A DNA stretch of 64,000 bases from Streptomyces sp. SAI-135 (GCF_029893805.1 NZ_JARXYP010000001.1:620001-684000), one strand, 5' to 3'; shown: positions 36,771 through 45,859, counted from the stretch's first letter. The notes: generated from the letters alone by a model not told the origin. Numbers and translations: made by a program.

Positions 36771-37759
36771 CGCGCGACCGCCTCGGTGAGCTCACTCAGC
36801 ACGGCCACGGTCAAGTTATGCATCAGGTTCACCTTGTATCCGTTGTGCGGCAGCGGCCGGGCCGCGGCCAGTTCCGCCTCTGCGGAGGCCGCGAACGTCT
36901 CCGCGGTCGCAGGTGCCCCGATCAGAACCCGCTCGGCGGTACGGGCGCGCCAGGGCCGGGACGCCACCGCGCCGAACGCGAGGCGTGCGTCGCGTACGAC
37001 TCCGTCGCCGACGTCGAGGGCGGCTGCGACGGAACCGATCGCGAAGGCGTAGGAGGCGCGCTCGCGCACCTTGCGGTACTGGGAGTGGGCCGCGACCGCG
37101 ACAGGCGGCAGTGAGATACCAGTGATCAGGGCACCTGCCGGCAGGGCCGTCTCCCGGTGCGGGGTGTCGGCGACGGGGAGATAGAGCTGTTCGAGTCGCA
37201 CTTCGCCCTGCCCGTGGGCGGTTTCGTAGTGCACGACTGCGTCAAGGGCGGTCAGAGCGACGGCCATGTCCGAGGGGTGCACAGCCACACATCTCCCGGA
37301 CGCACCGAGGATGGCGTGGTTGTGGTGCTCGCCGCTGAGGGCGGGGCAGCCGCTGCCCGGGTCGCGTTTGTTGCACGGCTTGGTGGTATCCGTGAAGTAG
37401 GCGCAGCGGGTGCGCTGAAGGAGATTGCCGCCGACCGTGGCCATGTTGCGCAGCTGACCGGATGCACCGGCGAGCACCGCCTGGGCCAGCATCGGGTAAC
37501 GGCTGCGCACTTCGGGATGGGCGGCAAGGTCGCTGTTGGAGACCGTCGCGCCGACGTGGAGTCCACCGTCCGGGGACGGCTCAATGCGGTCCAGGGGCAG
37601 TTCCCGTACGTCGACGAGGCGGGCCGGACGCTCTACGCCGCTCTTCATCAGATCGACCAGGTTGGTGCCGCCGGCAAGGTAGCGGGCGTCCGGATCGTTG
37701 TCCAGGAGGGCGACGGCGCCCATCACGTCGGGCGCCCTGCGGTAGTCGAACTCCCTCAT
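36767..37759 (-). CDS. FAD-binding subunit with extra iron-sulfur loop (PaoB-like)
   Basis: 330 residues from ATG 37759. FAD motifs are AGGTNLVDLMKSG and ATVGGNLLQRTRC. The insertion RCAYFTDTTKPCNKRDPGSG followed by C retains the cysteines that ligate an additional [4Fe-4S] cluster in PaoB. This cluster is absent from CoxM-type subunits and is the main reason to prefer the PaoABC class. It overlaps the Mo-subunit gene and the 2Fe-2S gene by 4 bp each. It passes electrons from the iron-sulfur clusters to FAD. Confidence 0.92.
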   Translation of the reverse strand: MREFDYRRAPDVMGAVALLDNDPDARYLAGGTNLVDLMKSGVERPARLVDVRELPLDRIEPSPDGGLHVGATVSNSDLAAHPEVRSRYPMLAQAVLAGASGQLRNMATVGGNLLQRTRCAYFTDTTKPCNKRDPGSGCPALSGEHHNHAILGASGRCVAVHPSDMAVALTALDAVVHYETAHGQGEVRLEQLYLPVADTPHRETALPAGALITGISLPPVAVAAHSQYRKVRERASYAFAIGSVAAALDVGDGVVRDARLAFGAVASRPWRARTAERVLIGAPATAETFAASAEAELAAARPLPHNGYKVNLMHNLTVAVLSELTEAVAR

Positions 37760-38331
37760 GCGGCCGCCCCGCCCTCTACTGGTGCGCCCGCCTTTGTCGC
37801 GTCGGCGGTCTCGGCCGCTCGTGCGACGGCCTCGACGATCGAGGTGTAGGCGCTGCAGCGGCACAGATTGCCGCTCATTCGCTCACGGATCTCCTCTGCG
37901 GTCAGCGGTGTCGGCCCGGCCGCCGGACGTATGTCGCCGGAAGCGGCGCTCGGCCAACCGGCAGCGTGTTCCGCGAGCATGCCGATCGCCGAACAGATCT
38001 GTCCGGGTGTGCAGTAGCCACACTGGTAGCCGTCGAGATCGAGGAACGCCTGCTGCACCGGGTGCAGCCGGTCGCCGTCCGCGACGCCTTCGATGGTGGT
38101 GACTTCGCGTCCTTCGGTCGCGACCGCGAGTTGCAGACACGCTACGGTTCTGCGGCCGTCGACCAGGACAGTGCAGGCACCGCACTGGCCCTGGTCGCAG
38201 CCCTTCTTGGTGCCGGTCAGATCGAGGCGTTCGCGTAGGGCGTCGAGCAGGGTGGTGCGGTGATCGACGGGCAGAGTGTGTTTCTCACCGTTGATGTGCA
38301 GGGTGATGACACTGGTCGTTTGTAAGGTCAT
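37756..38331 (-). CDS. [2Fe-2S] subunit of the molybdenum aldehyde oxidoreductase (PaoA-like)
   Basis: 191 residues from ATG 38331, with AGGAAA upstream. The plant-type ferredoxin cluster is CDQGQCGAC plus VAC, and the second cluster is CGYCTPGQIC plus CRC in GNLCRCSAYTSI. All eight cysteines are present. An insert (AAGWPSAASGDIRPAAGPTP) between the clusters is typical of PaoA-like proteins. No Tat signal (RR-x-FLK) is visible in this start, so unlike E. coli PaoA the complex is probably cytoplasmic. It is the first gene of the operon and faces a TetR gene. Confidence 0.92.
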   Translation of the reverse strand: MTLQTTSVITLHINGEKHTLPVDHRTTLLDALRERLDLTGTKKGCDQGQCGACTVLVDGRRTVACLQLAVATEGREVTTIEGVADGDRLHPVQQAFLDLDGYQCGYCTPGQICSAIGMLAEHAAGWPSAASGDIRPAAGPTPLTAEEIRERMSGNLCRCSAYTSIVEAVARAAETADATKAGAPVEGGAAA

Positions 38332-38512
38332 GAGCGATTTCCTAGCGGGGTTCTCTTCGTGGCGCACATGGGCCCGAAGTGGGCTGTATCGCTGGTGAAA
38401 CGGCTGGTGAGTGGGAAGTGCCGGTCGGACTCTCGGGCGGGACGAAACACCCGTCAGTCCGGCAGCGGCGGACTGACGGACAGGCCATGGCAGTCGCTAG
38501 AATGGACTCCAA

Positions 38513-38556
38513 CCGGACGATTGTCCGGTACCCGGAAACGTAGCGGACGATTGTCC
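38513..38556. promoter_or_regulatory. Two tandem TetR-type operator palindromes
   Basis: CCGGACGATTGTCCGG at 38513-38528 and GCGGACGATTGTCCAC at 38543-38558 share the core GGAC-GATT-GTCC, with centres 30 bp (about three helical turns) apart. They lie between the TetR gene and the divergent paoABCD-like operon. A -10-like TAGAAT sits at 38498-38503. They are likely bound by the TetR protein to repress itself and possibly the oxidoreductase operon. Confidence 0.72.
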
Positions 38557-38601
38557 ACTTAGCAAGGGTGCGCTTCTGTCACGTGCCTTAAGGAGCGACA
38601 A

Positions 38602-39189
38602 GTGCAGGACAAAGGAGGCACCCCCCTACGCTCCGACGCGCAGCGCAACCGTGAACGCATTCTGTGTGTCGCTCTCAGTGAACTGACGCAGTCTCCAGAC
38701 GCACCACTCAGCACCATCGCCAAGAAGGCGGGAGTGGGCCAGGGCACGTTCTACCGCAACTTCCCCAACCGCGAGACCCTGGTCCTGGAAATCTACCGTC
38801 ACGGGATACAGCAGGTCGCCGACAGTGCGGCCCAACTGCTCCTGGAGCTGCCGCCCCAGCTGGCCCTCCGCACGTGGATGGACCGGCTGGCCGAATTCGC
38901 CATGACCAAGGCGGGCCTGGCTGATGCGATCCGCCTCGCCACGAGTGCGCCCGGAAGCCCCTCGAAGCCCTCGCCCACTCCCGTGGCCGAGGCGGCCGAG
39001 CTTCTGCTGCGTGCCAACGAGGAAGCAGGCACCATCCGACCCGGGGTCAGTGCCGACGACTTCCTCCTGGCCATCGCGGGCTTGTGGCAGATGACTCCGA
39101 CCGAAGACTGGCCACCACGCGCCGCCCGCCTTCTCGACCTCGTCATGGACGGGCTGCGTACCGGCGCACCCGGTCAAAGCCCCGAATGA
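38602..39189 (+). CDS. TetR-family transcriptional regulator
   Basis: 195 residues from GTG 38602, with AAGGAG 6 bases upstream. The N-terminal helix-turn-helix is LSTIAKKAGVGQGTFYRNFP, followed by NRETLVLEIYRHGI. The C-terminal ligand domain matches the SCO4008/KstR-like group loosely (LADAIRLATSAPG; DDFLLAIAGLWQM). The two palindromes in its upstream region and its divergence from the molybdenum oxidoreductase operon make it the local repressor, probably de-repressed by an aldehyde or aromatic ligand (inferred). Confidence 0.9.
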   Translation: MQDKGGTPLRSDAQRNRERILCVALSELTQSPDAPLSTIAKKAGVGQGTFYRNFPNRETLVLEIYRHGIQQVADSAAQLLLELPPQLALRTWMDRLAEFAMTKAGLADAIRLATSAPGSPSKPSPTPVAEAAELLLRANEEAGTIRPGVSADDFLLAIAGLWQMTPTEDWPPRAARLLDLVMDGLRTGAPGQSPE

Positions 39190-39466
39190 CAAGCACGCGC
39201 TGGCCCTCAGCCATCTGTCGGCCATGCCCTGGACAGGGCGGCGGACAGCCTTGTGCTGCTACAGCCGAAGATGTGCTGGCCTACCCGTACGCCATGCGCG
39301 CGATCGCCCATGAGAACGGCACGTCGGCCTCGATGACCCGTTGCAGCATCTGTCTGAAGCCCGCGTTGCTGGGCAGAGCTCGCGGTCGAGCAAGGCCCGG
39401 CCGCAGGGGCGACCGATGTTCGGCGCTGTGCCGGCAGGCGACTGAAGGGCACGCTCACCTCCACGG

Positions 39467-40310
39467 GTGATGACATCGTCTTCCTCCGTGCGTTCACCCC
39501 AGCCCGATGCGGCACCCCTGGTGCTCACGCACAAGTGGCCGAGCTCCGTGATCGAGCCGGTCGAGGTGGCGGACGCCCTGGCGAACCCTACGGCTGCGGA
39601 CGCACCGGCGTTTCACGTCGTCGCACCGGCCCCTGCCCTGCTTCGGACCGAGCGGCCGGCCAGTGACACCGGGATGGTCCGTGGACCGAACCGCCGGCCC
39701 CCGGGCGGTGTTCATGGCAAGGCTCGACCACGAGCGGTTCTCGGCCGCGGGTGGCGACTGGGGAGGCCGTGTGACAACCGCTCCGGCAGTCCGGCATCCC
39801 GAACGGGTGGAGGCGATTCACACCTTCACGCCTTACGCCGACGTGCCGGCCGAAGACGGCGATCTCGGCGAGCGCGAGCGCATCAGCCTCCAGGAGACCC
39901 GTGACTTCTGGAATCGGGGCGGCAGTCACTCCCTGGAGCAGTCGACCAGGCCGCAGAGTGTCTCCTACGCCCTCAGCGACTCTCCGATCGGTCAACTGGC
40001 CTGGATCACCCAGAAGTTCCACGACTGGACCGATGACGGCGACCACCTGGAAGTAGTGCCCACCCGAGCGCAGCACCCCGGCACATCTGCCGACAGCTGG
40101 AGCAAGGCCGACCGCGGCGGTCACTTCCCCGTGCTCGAAGTGCCGGAACGCTATGTCGCCGCACTCGTCAGTGCCTGCACGGCAATACGGTCCGGCGGCA
40201 GAGCGGAGATGGGAGTCCGAAGGGCGGCAACTGGCCGGCGAGGGCGGGCCGCCGCAGCTGACCAAGCGGCTGCGGCGGCCCGCCCCGGGCACGACATCAA
40301 TGTTCGCTGA
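39467..40310 (+). pseudogene. Epoxide hydrolase (EHN-type) pseudogene, frameshifted and internally deleted
   Basis: Frame 1 gives DAAPLVLTHKWPSSVIEPVE and DAPAFHVVAPAPA. Near 39670 the homology shifts frame to GWSVDRTAGPRAVFMARLDH, GGDWGGRVTTAPAVRHPERV and STRPQSVSYALSDSPIGQLA. It then jumps from FHDWTDDGDHLEV to DRGGHFPVLEVPERYVAALV. Relative to intact microsomal-type epoxide hydrolases, the N-terminal EHN domain and about 70 residues before the catalytic histidine are missing. HGWP has become HKWP, although the nucleophile GGDWG and the DRGGHF histidine remain. Clearly dead. Confidence 0.78.
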
Positions 40311-40333
40311 CGATCAACTGCCGGCGCGGAACA

Positions 40334-40789
40334 CTAGCCTTGTGCCTCACAGGTGAGTTCCGGTACGCGGGTGTCCTGGTAGCCGCGGACCACGTACACG
40401 AAATAGTCGGAGCGGCCGACCTGGATGGGTCGGTATCCGTAAGGAGTGCTGTCGAACGTCACTTCACTGCCGTCGGCGGTGAGGACGGCCTGCCACACGG
40501 TCCGTACCGACTGCCCCTCGGGCAAGGTGCCCTTCGCCCGCCACGCATTGATCGTCACCGGGCCGGTGTTCTTCACCTCTACATAGGCCGAATACTCGCC
40601 GTTGTTGCTGTAGATGACATCCTGGGTCACCGCAGTACAACTGGCCGAGCCTTCCGCTGCAGGACTCGCGGACGCCGTACCGGAAGCGGTCGCGACCATG
40701 AGAGCCGCGGAGAACACCGCCGCGCATACCGCCGGCGAGCGCCTGCGGGATAAGGGCGATCGTCCGGCCGTGAGTCGATTGCTCTTCAT
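40334..40789 (-). CDS. Small secreted CBM2-like beta-sandwich protein
   Basis: 151 residues from ATG 40789, with AAGGACGG upstream. A Sec signal (RRRSPAVCAAVFSAALMVAT, ending ASGTASASPA) precedes a single domain with a cysteine at each end (ASCTAVTQDVIYSNN ... LTCEAQG). The repeating pattern VEVKNTGPVTINAWRAKGTL, then VWQAVLTADGSEVTF matches carbohydrate-binding module family 2. There the paired cysteines close the domain and exposed tryptophans bind polysaccharide; here W appears in INAWRA and VWQAV. No catalytic domain is attached, so it may be a stand-alone polysaccharide binder or an adhesive surface protein. Confidence 0.72.
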   Translation of the reverse strand: MKSNRLTAGRSPLSRRRSPAVCAAVFSAALMVATASGTASASPAAEGSASCTAVTQDVIYSNNGEYSAYVEVKNTGPVTINAWRAKGTLPEGQSVRTVWQAVLTADGSEVTFDSTPYGYRPIQVGRSDYFVYVVRGYQDTRVPELTCEAQG

Positions 40790-41045
40790 AACACCGTCCT
40801 TCGTCGTGGGGGCACACGGCGGCACTGCCTGCGAACCACGCGCGGACTGCTGCACCGGTGACACGGGCGCCGCCGATGAGCGGGTCCGGTCAGCAGGCTT
40901 GCTTGCCATGTGACGTGAGCGTGTGATCAGTCTCGTCAAGAAGCGTTCAACTTTCAAGTACTCAGTTCCGCCTGTTCCCGTGGGACGGAACCTTGGCTTC
41001 CACGCCGACACCGAACACCGTCGTGATCATGTGAATCCCGCCCTG

Positions 41046-41894
41046 TCACACCTCCGATCGCAGATCCTGGTTGCCCAGCACGGCCAGCAGCTCCAGCTTC
41101 TCCGCCGAGTCCGTACCGGACACCGGGGTGAACCACAGCAGGCGTTGGCGACCGTCCTCGCTCAACAGACTCAGGCAGTTCACATGGAGCATCCCCAGTG
41201 AGGGGTGCCGGATACGTTTGCGGTCGGTGCGCCTGACCGCTACATCGCGTTCGGACCAGAGGCGGACGAACTCTGCGCTGCGCCGTTTCAGATCGCCGAT
41301 CAGCTGTGCAACCTCCTGATCGCCGCGGCTCCGTCGCCCGGCCGCCGCGCGCAAGTCCGCGACGAGGCCGCGCGAGTGATGCTCATGATCGTCCTCCGGA
41401 TACAGGGCACGGGCCGTCGGATCCCCGGTGAACCACCGGTGGGCGAAGCTCGCTCCCGGTCCCGCGGCAGGAACGATCGGGCCGAAAAGTGCATCGGCGA
41501 GGCGGTTTTGCACCAGCGTGACGTTCAGGTCCGTACAGACGAACGCCGGCACCGCGGCAAGGCGGCCCAGCAGGTCGAACATGGCCGGACGGGGGTGTGC
41601 CGACGAGCCTCCGGAAGGTGGCAGCCGCCGACCCGCAAGGTGGAAGAGGTGATCGCACTCGTCACTCGTCAGCCGCAACGCCCGGGCCAGAGCGGCCAGC
41701 ATCTGCTCCGACGGTTGAGCGTCGCCGCGCTCGATCTCGATGTAATAGTCGGTCGAAGCCCCGGCCAGCATGGCGACCTCGTCGCGGCGCAGCCCCGGAA
41801 CCCTGCGCCGGGGCCCGGCGACCAGACCGACGTCCGAGGGCTGGACTCGATCACGTCGGGACCTGACGAAGGCACCCAGCTCGGTCAGATTCAC
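41046..41894 (-). CDS. MmyB-like XRE-family regulator
   Basis: 282 residues from GTG 41894. This start lies exactly 6 bases after a -10-like GATACT on the minus strand, implying a leaderless mRNA. The XRE helix-turn-helix is RRRVPGLRRDEVAMLAGAST with DYYIEIERG. The C-terminus is the MmyB-type ligand domain (PAFVCTDLNVTLVQNRLADA; DWLRLWSERDV-like; LLWFTPVSGTDSAEKLELLA). A long palindrome lies just upstream (41922-41952). Such regulators usually control a divergent SDR, MFS or oxidoreductase gene; here an SDR gene diverges. Confidence 0.88.
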   Translation of the reverse strand: MNLTELGAFVRSRRDRVQPSDVGLVAGPRRRVPGLRRDEVAMLAGASTDYYIEIERGDAQPSEQMLAALARALRLTSDECDHLFHLAGRRLPPSGGSSAHPRPAMFDLLGRLAAVPAFVCTDLNVTLVQNRLADALFGPIVPAAGPGASFAHRWFTGDPTARALYPEDDHEHHSRGLVADLRAAAGRRSRGDQEVAQLIGDLKRRSAEFVRLWSERDVAVRRTDRKRIRHPSLGMLHVNCLSLLSEDGRQRLLWFTPVSGTDSAEKLELLAVLGNQDLRSEV

Positions 41895-41921
41895 CTGTCC
41901 AGTATCCGTGCCCGGCCACGC

Positions 41922-41952
41922 CTTACCCAGGGGGTCCCAACCCCTGGGTAAG
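41922..41952. promoter_or_regulatory. 12-bp-arm palindrome in the MmyB/SDR divergent promoter
   Basis: CTTACCCAGGGG, a 7-bp centre, CCCCTGGGTAAG. The arms are perfectly complementary. For the minus-strand regulator the right arm overlaps the -35 position relative to GATACT. It is the probable operator of the MmyB-like protein for itself and the SDR gene. Confidence 0.68.
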
Positions 41953-42026
41953 CGGCCACTGGTCAGCACCGGCCGATGGACACATGGTGGAGGAATCAGC
42001 CAGGAACCACCGACAGAAGGAATGCC

Positions 42027-42806
42027 ATGCCCACCACGATCGCCCTGGTCACCGGCGGCAACCGCGGCATCGGCCGCTCAATCGTCGAGGCACTCGCCGC
42101 CGACGGCCGGGACATCATCTTCACCTACAACACGGACGAGGGCAGGGCGAAGGAGGTCGTCGAGGCCGTCGCCGCGCATGGCCGCATCGCCGTCGCACTT
42201 CACCTCGACGTCACACAGTCGGCGGCGTTGCCGGGCTTCACCGACACCGTGCGGCAGACACTGCGGGACCGCTGGGATCGTGACACCTTCGACATCCTGG
42301 TCAACAACGCCGGGATCGCGCTGCACTCCCCTCTGGGTTCCACCGACGAGGAGACCATGGACCGCCTCTTCGCCGTCCACGTCAAGGGTTGCTACCTCCT
42401 CACCCAGGCCTTGGCCACCGCCCCCGACGGCACCGCGCCCTTGCTGACCGACGGCGGCCGGATCGTCAACCTCTCGACCGGCCTCGCCCGGTTCGTCACT
42501 CCGCCCTACGCCGTCTACGGGGCGGTCAAGGGAGCGGTCGAGGTACTGACTCGTTACTGGGCAACGGAACTCGGTGGGCGCGGGATCAGCGTGAACAGCA
42601 TCGCGCCCGGCCCGGTGAGCACCGACTTCGACGGCGGTCACCTCCGCGACGACGAGAACCTCCAGCAGATTCTGAGGGGACTGACCGCTCGCGGCCGCAT
42701 CGCCGAGGCAGACGACATCGGCCCAGCCGTGGCGGCTCTCGTGAGCGAGGGCACCCACTGGATCACGGGGCAGCGCATCGAGGCGAGCGGCGGCTTCCGC
42801 CTGTGA
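42027..42806 (+). CDS. Short-chain dehydrogenase/reductase
   Basis: 259 residues from ATG 42027, preceded by GAAGGA. The classical SDR motifs are all present: TGGNRGIG for the cofactor, NNAG (VNNAGIA), the serine strand IVNLSTG, the catalytic YxxxK in YGAVKGAVEVLT and PGPVSTDF. The fold is that of 3-oxoacyl-ACP reductase-like enzymes. The residue after the first strand (TYNTDEG) suggests NADPH preference. Divergent from the MmyB-like regulator and its palindrome, it is the likely regulated target. The substrate is unknown. Confidence 0.9.
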   Translation: MPTTIALVTGGNRGIGRSIVEALAADGRDIIFTYNTDEGRAKEVVEAVAAHGRIAVALHLDVTQSAALPGFTDTVRQTLRDRWDRDTFDILVNNAGIALHSPLGSTDEETMDRLFAVHVKGCYLLTQALATAPDGTAPLLTDGGRIVNLSTGLARFVTPPYAVYGAVKGAVEVLTRYWATELGGRGISVNSIAPGPVSTDFDGGHLRDDENLQQILRGLTARGRIAEADDIGPAVAALVSEGTHWITGQRIEASGGFRL

Positions 42807-43211
42807 CGCCCTGCCCCGAGCGCCCGATCGGCGGCGGTGAACTGATTCCGCGCTGACGGACACCGACGCGGATCTGAGCCAGCCATGGCCGCCCGTTGCC
42901 CCGAGCTTCCCATCTCCCCCTGGGACTGGTCGGGCAGGCCGGTCAGGTCGGGCCATGCATGAGCAGCGGGCAGGCAGCTGCGGGTGCTGACACGGGGGCT
43001 GGGTCGTCCCCGCGGCACATGTGTCGCCCCATACCCCGGCGGCGTCCTCGGGCGAACAGAAGACGGGCAGCAAGCCGGCGGCGTACGCCACCGCGTCGCG
43101 GCCTGGACGATTCAGGCATGTTCGGACTGAGCATCGTGACCCCAAGCCGCGCCACCCCGCGATGGGCAAGCGTGGGGAACTTCGAGCAACCGAGCGGCCG
43201 TTGGGCATGAC
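42807..43211. other. Intergenic region, nothing recognised
   Basis: 405 bp between two plus-strand oxidoreductase genes. Open frames here are arginine-rich and lack ribosome sites. No repeat or strong hairpin was noted. It should contain the promoter of the aldo/keto reductase. Confidence 0.4.
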
Positions 43212-44171
43212 ATGACTGAACTTCGCACCCTCGGCTCGTCCGGTCTCCGCGTGTCCCCCCTCTGCCTGGGCGGCAACGTCTTCGGCTGGACCGCCGACAA
43301 AACCCAGTCGTTCGCAGTGCTCGACGCCTATCTCGCCGCGGGCGGGAACTTCATCGACACCGCCGACTCATACATGCACTACTTTCCCGAGCAGGGCAAT
43401 GAGCCGGGACAGTCCGAGAGCATCATCGGCGATTGGCTCGCCAGCCGCCGCAACCGTGACGACGTGGTCATCGCAACCAAGGTCGGCGACCACCCGAAGT
43501 TCATGGGCCTTGCCCCCGCCAACATCAAGGCCGCAGTCGAGGAGTCCTTGCGGCGACTGCGTACCGACCACATCGACCTTTACTACACCCATTTCGACCG
43601 GGATGAGTCCATCCCCGTGGACGAGATCATCACCGCTCTCGACGATCTCGTGAAGGCCGGCAAGGTGCGGGCCATCGCCACCTCCAACATCAGCCCCGAA
43701 CGGCTCTCCGCGTCACTTGAGTTCTCCGACCGCGAGGGGCTGGCCCGCTACGTGGCCCTGCAGCCGCAGTACAACCTCATCGCACGCGACAGCTACGAGG
43801 GTGCACGACGGGAGATCGTGCAGCGCGAAGGCCTGGTCTGCGTACCGTACTTCGCGCTCGCCTCCGGCTTCCTCACCGGCAAGTACCGACCCGGTAAGAA
43901 CACCGAGAATGTGCGCAACCTTCCCGGGCTCGCCGGCGGCTACGCGGACACGGAACGCGGCGTGAAGGTGCTCGACGCGCTGGAGCAGATCGCCACGGCG
44001 CGGGGCGTCGAGATGGCCACGGTGGCGGTCGCCTGGCTCGCGCAGCAGCCGACCGTGATCGCCCCGATAGCCTCCGCACGCACTGTCGAACAGCTGCCGG
44101 CGCTGCTTGCCGCGCAGGACCTTCAACTGTCGGACACCGAACTGGAGACCTTGACGACGGCCTCCTCCTGA
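43212..44171 (+). CDS. Aldo/keto reductase
   Basis: 319 residues. The family motifs run in order: FIDTADSYMHYFPEQGN (catalytic D and Y), VVIATKVGDHP (lysine), LRTDHIDLYYTHFD (histidine), KVRAIATSNISPERL, and the C-terminal cofactor region PIASARTVEQLPALLAAQDL. The sequence resembles the AKR11/YcsN-type NADPH enzymes. It stands alone between an SDR gene and a convergent acyl-CoA ligase gene, 47 bp apart at the 3' ends. It would reduce an aldehyde or ketone. No clear promoter or operator was found. Confidence 0.9.
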   Translation: MTELRTLGSSGLRVSPLCLGGNVFGWTADKTQSFAVLDAYLAAGGNFIDTADSYMHYFPEQGNEPGQSESIIGDWLASRRNRDDVVIATKVGDHPKFMGLAPANIKAAVEESLRRLRTDHIDLYYTHFDRDESIPVDEIITALDDLVKAGKVRAIATSNISPERLSASLEFSDREGLARYVALQPQYNLIARDSYEGARREIVQREGLVCVPYFALASGFLTGKYRPGKNTENVRNLPGLAGGYADTERGVKVLDALEQIATARGVEMATVAVAWLAQQPTVIAPIASARTVEQLPALLAAQDLQLSDTELETLTTASS

Positions 44172-44218
44172 CTCGCGTCCACCGCGCTTACCCGGCGGTC
44201 GTGCGATCGCATCCCACG

Positions 44219-45700
44219 TCAGCCCGCGGGCTGAACCTTGCGGCGCAGGATTTTGCCTGTGGGACCCTTGGGGAGGGCGTCGACGAGCCAGACCGAGCGG
44301 GGATACTTGTACGCCGCGAGACGGTCCCGGACGAAGTTCTTGAGCTCCTCCGGGTCCACCTCAAAGCCCGGCTTGAGGGCCACCGCGGCGCCGACCTCCT
44401 CACCGAGTTCCGGATGCCCGATCCCGATCACCGCGGCCTCGGCCACCGCGGGATGCTGATAGAGGACCTCCTCCACCTCGCGGGGGTAGACGTTGTAGCC
44501 GCCGCGGATGATCAGGTCTTTCTTGCGGTCGACGATGGTGTAGTAACCGTCCGCGTCCTTGGTGGCGATGTCGCCGCTGCGGAACCAGCCGTCAGGTATG
44601 GCTGCGGCGGTGGCGTCGGGACGGTTCCAGTAGCCCTTCATGACGTTCTCACCACGGATGGCGATCTCACCGGGCTCACCGGCCGGGACATCCTCACCGT
44701 CGTCGTTGACCAGGCGCATCTCGCAGCCACGTACCGGAAAACCGATGGTGCCTGCCTTGCGCTCACGGCCGGGCTGGTTGAACGACACGACCGGCGCGGT
44801 CTCGGACAGGCCGTAACCCTCGAAGACCTCGCAGCCGAACCGGGACTCGAAGCCGCGCAGGATCTCCACCGGCATCGCGGAGCCCCCGGTCATGCAGGTG
44901 CGCAGCGAGGACATGTCGGCGTGCGCCGCATCGGGGCAGTTCAGCATCGCCGCGTACATGGTGGGCACACCCTCGAACACGGTCACCCGGTCACGGGCCA
45001 CCACCTCCAGCGCCTTGACCGGATCGAACCGCGGAATCAACGTCAGTGTGGCGCCCGCGCGGACCGCGGCGTTGAGCCCGCAGGTCAGGCCGAAGACATG
45101 GAACAGGGGCAAGCAGCCCATGATCACGTCGTCCGGACCGATCTCGATCAAAGTCTCGGACGTGGTCGCCGCGTTGGAGGAGAGATTGTGGTGGGTCAGC
45201 TCCGCTCCCTTGGGCTGCCCCGTGGTACCGGAGGTGTAGAGGATGACGGCGGTGTCGCCGTCCGCGCGCTCGACCGGTTCCTCAATCGGGGTACCGCTCA
45301 GGTCGGCAGGGCCGGTCGCCGCGACGACGATCCCTGTGATCCCCATCGTCTGGGCGGCCTCGGGCACCACATCGCCGGAGCCGTCCCAACCGTAGACGAC
45401 CTTCATCCCCGAGTCGCCCAGGTAGTACTCGACCTCACGGGCCTTGAGCAGCGGGTTCATCGGCACCACGACCGCGCCTGCGAGCAGCGCGCCATAGAAC
45501 AGGACCGGGAAGGCGGGCACGTTCGGCAGCACCAGACCGACCCGGTCGCCCGGCTCCACTCCTCGTTCGCGCAAGTCGCCGGCCACGGCCGCGGCGGCGG
45601 CATGCAGGCCCGCGTAGTCCAGCGTGTAGCCGTCCAGTCTGATCGCCGGGTGCCGGGGCTGCGAGCGGGCGGCCGCGAGCAGGTTTCTGGCCAGGTTCAT
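44219..45700 (-). CDS. AMP-binding acyl-CoA ligase (long-chain fatty-acid--CoA ligase type)
   Basis: 493 residues. The AMP-binding P-loop is [16 protein letters not shown], the adenine motif is [10 protein letters not shown], the hinge is [20 protein letters not shown] with [18 protein letters not shown], and the C-terminal catalytic lysine is in [11 protein letters not shown]. It activates a carboxylic acid to its CoA thioester via the adenylate. It starts 22 bp from the left hairpin of a decayed IS200/IS605-type element. Beyond that element the same strand carries the lyase/LeuCD operon, so this gene may have been its last member before the insertion. Confidence 0.9.
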   Translation of the reverse strand: MNLARNLLAAARSQPRHPAIRLDGYTLDYAGLHAAAAAVAGDLRERGVEPGDRVGLVLPNVPAFPVLFYGALLAGAVVVPMNPLLKAREVEYYLGDSGMKVVYGWDGSGDVVPEAAQTMGITGIVVAATGPADLSGTPIEEPVERADGDTAVILYTSGTTGQPKGAELTHHNLSSNAATTSETLIEIGPDDVIMGCLPLFHVFGLTCGLNAAVRAGATLTLIPRFDPVKALEVVARDRVTVFEGVPTMYAAMLNCPDAAHADMSSLRTCMTGGSAMPVEILRGFESRFGCEVFEGYGLSETAPVVSFNQPGRERKAGTIGFPVRGCEMRLVNDDGEDVPAGEPGEIAIRGENVMKGYWNRPDATAAAIPDGWFRSGDIATKDADGYYTIVDRKKDLIIRGGYNVYPREVEEVLYQHPAVAEAAVIGIGHPELGEEVGAAVALKPGFEVDPEELKNFVRDRLAAYKYPRSVWLVDALPKGPTGKILRRKVQPAG

Positions 45701-45721
45701 CGGGGCCTTCCTTCGTGGATA

Positions 45722-45741
45722 CCCCGGCCTTCAGGCCGGGG
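45722..45741. repeat. Left-end hairpin of the IS200/IS605-type element
   Basis: CCCCGGCC-TTCA-GGCCGGGG is a perfect 8-bp stem, followed by AGGAAAAC. The pattern CC..CCTT..GGGGAGGA recurs at the right end near 46831-46851 in decayed form. These are the expected subterminal hairpins of TnpA-mobilised elements. Confidence 0.6.
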
Positions 45742-45859
45742 AGGAAAACGAGGCTCCTGCGGAGCAGGGCAGGAGAAGTCGGTTCGCCGCCAGGGCGACC
45801 CGGCGCCCACCGGTCACCGGTGGACACCCGCCGCTCACACGGGAGCCGATAGAAAGTGA

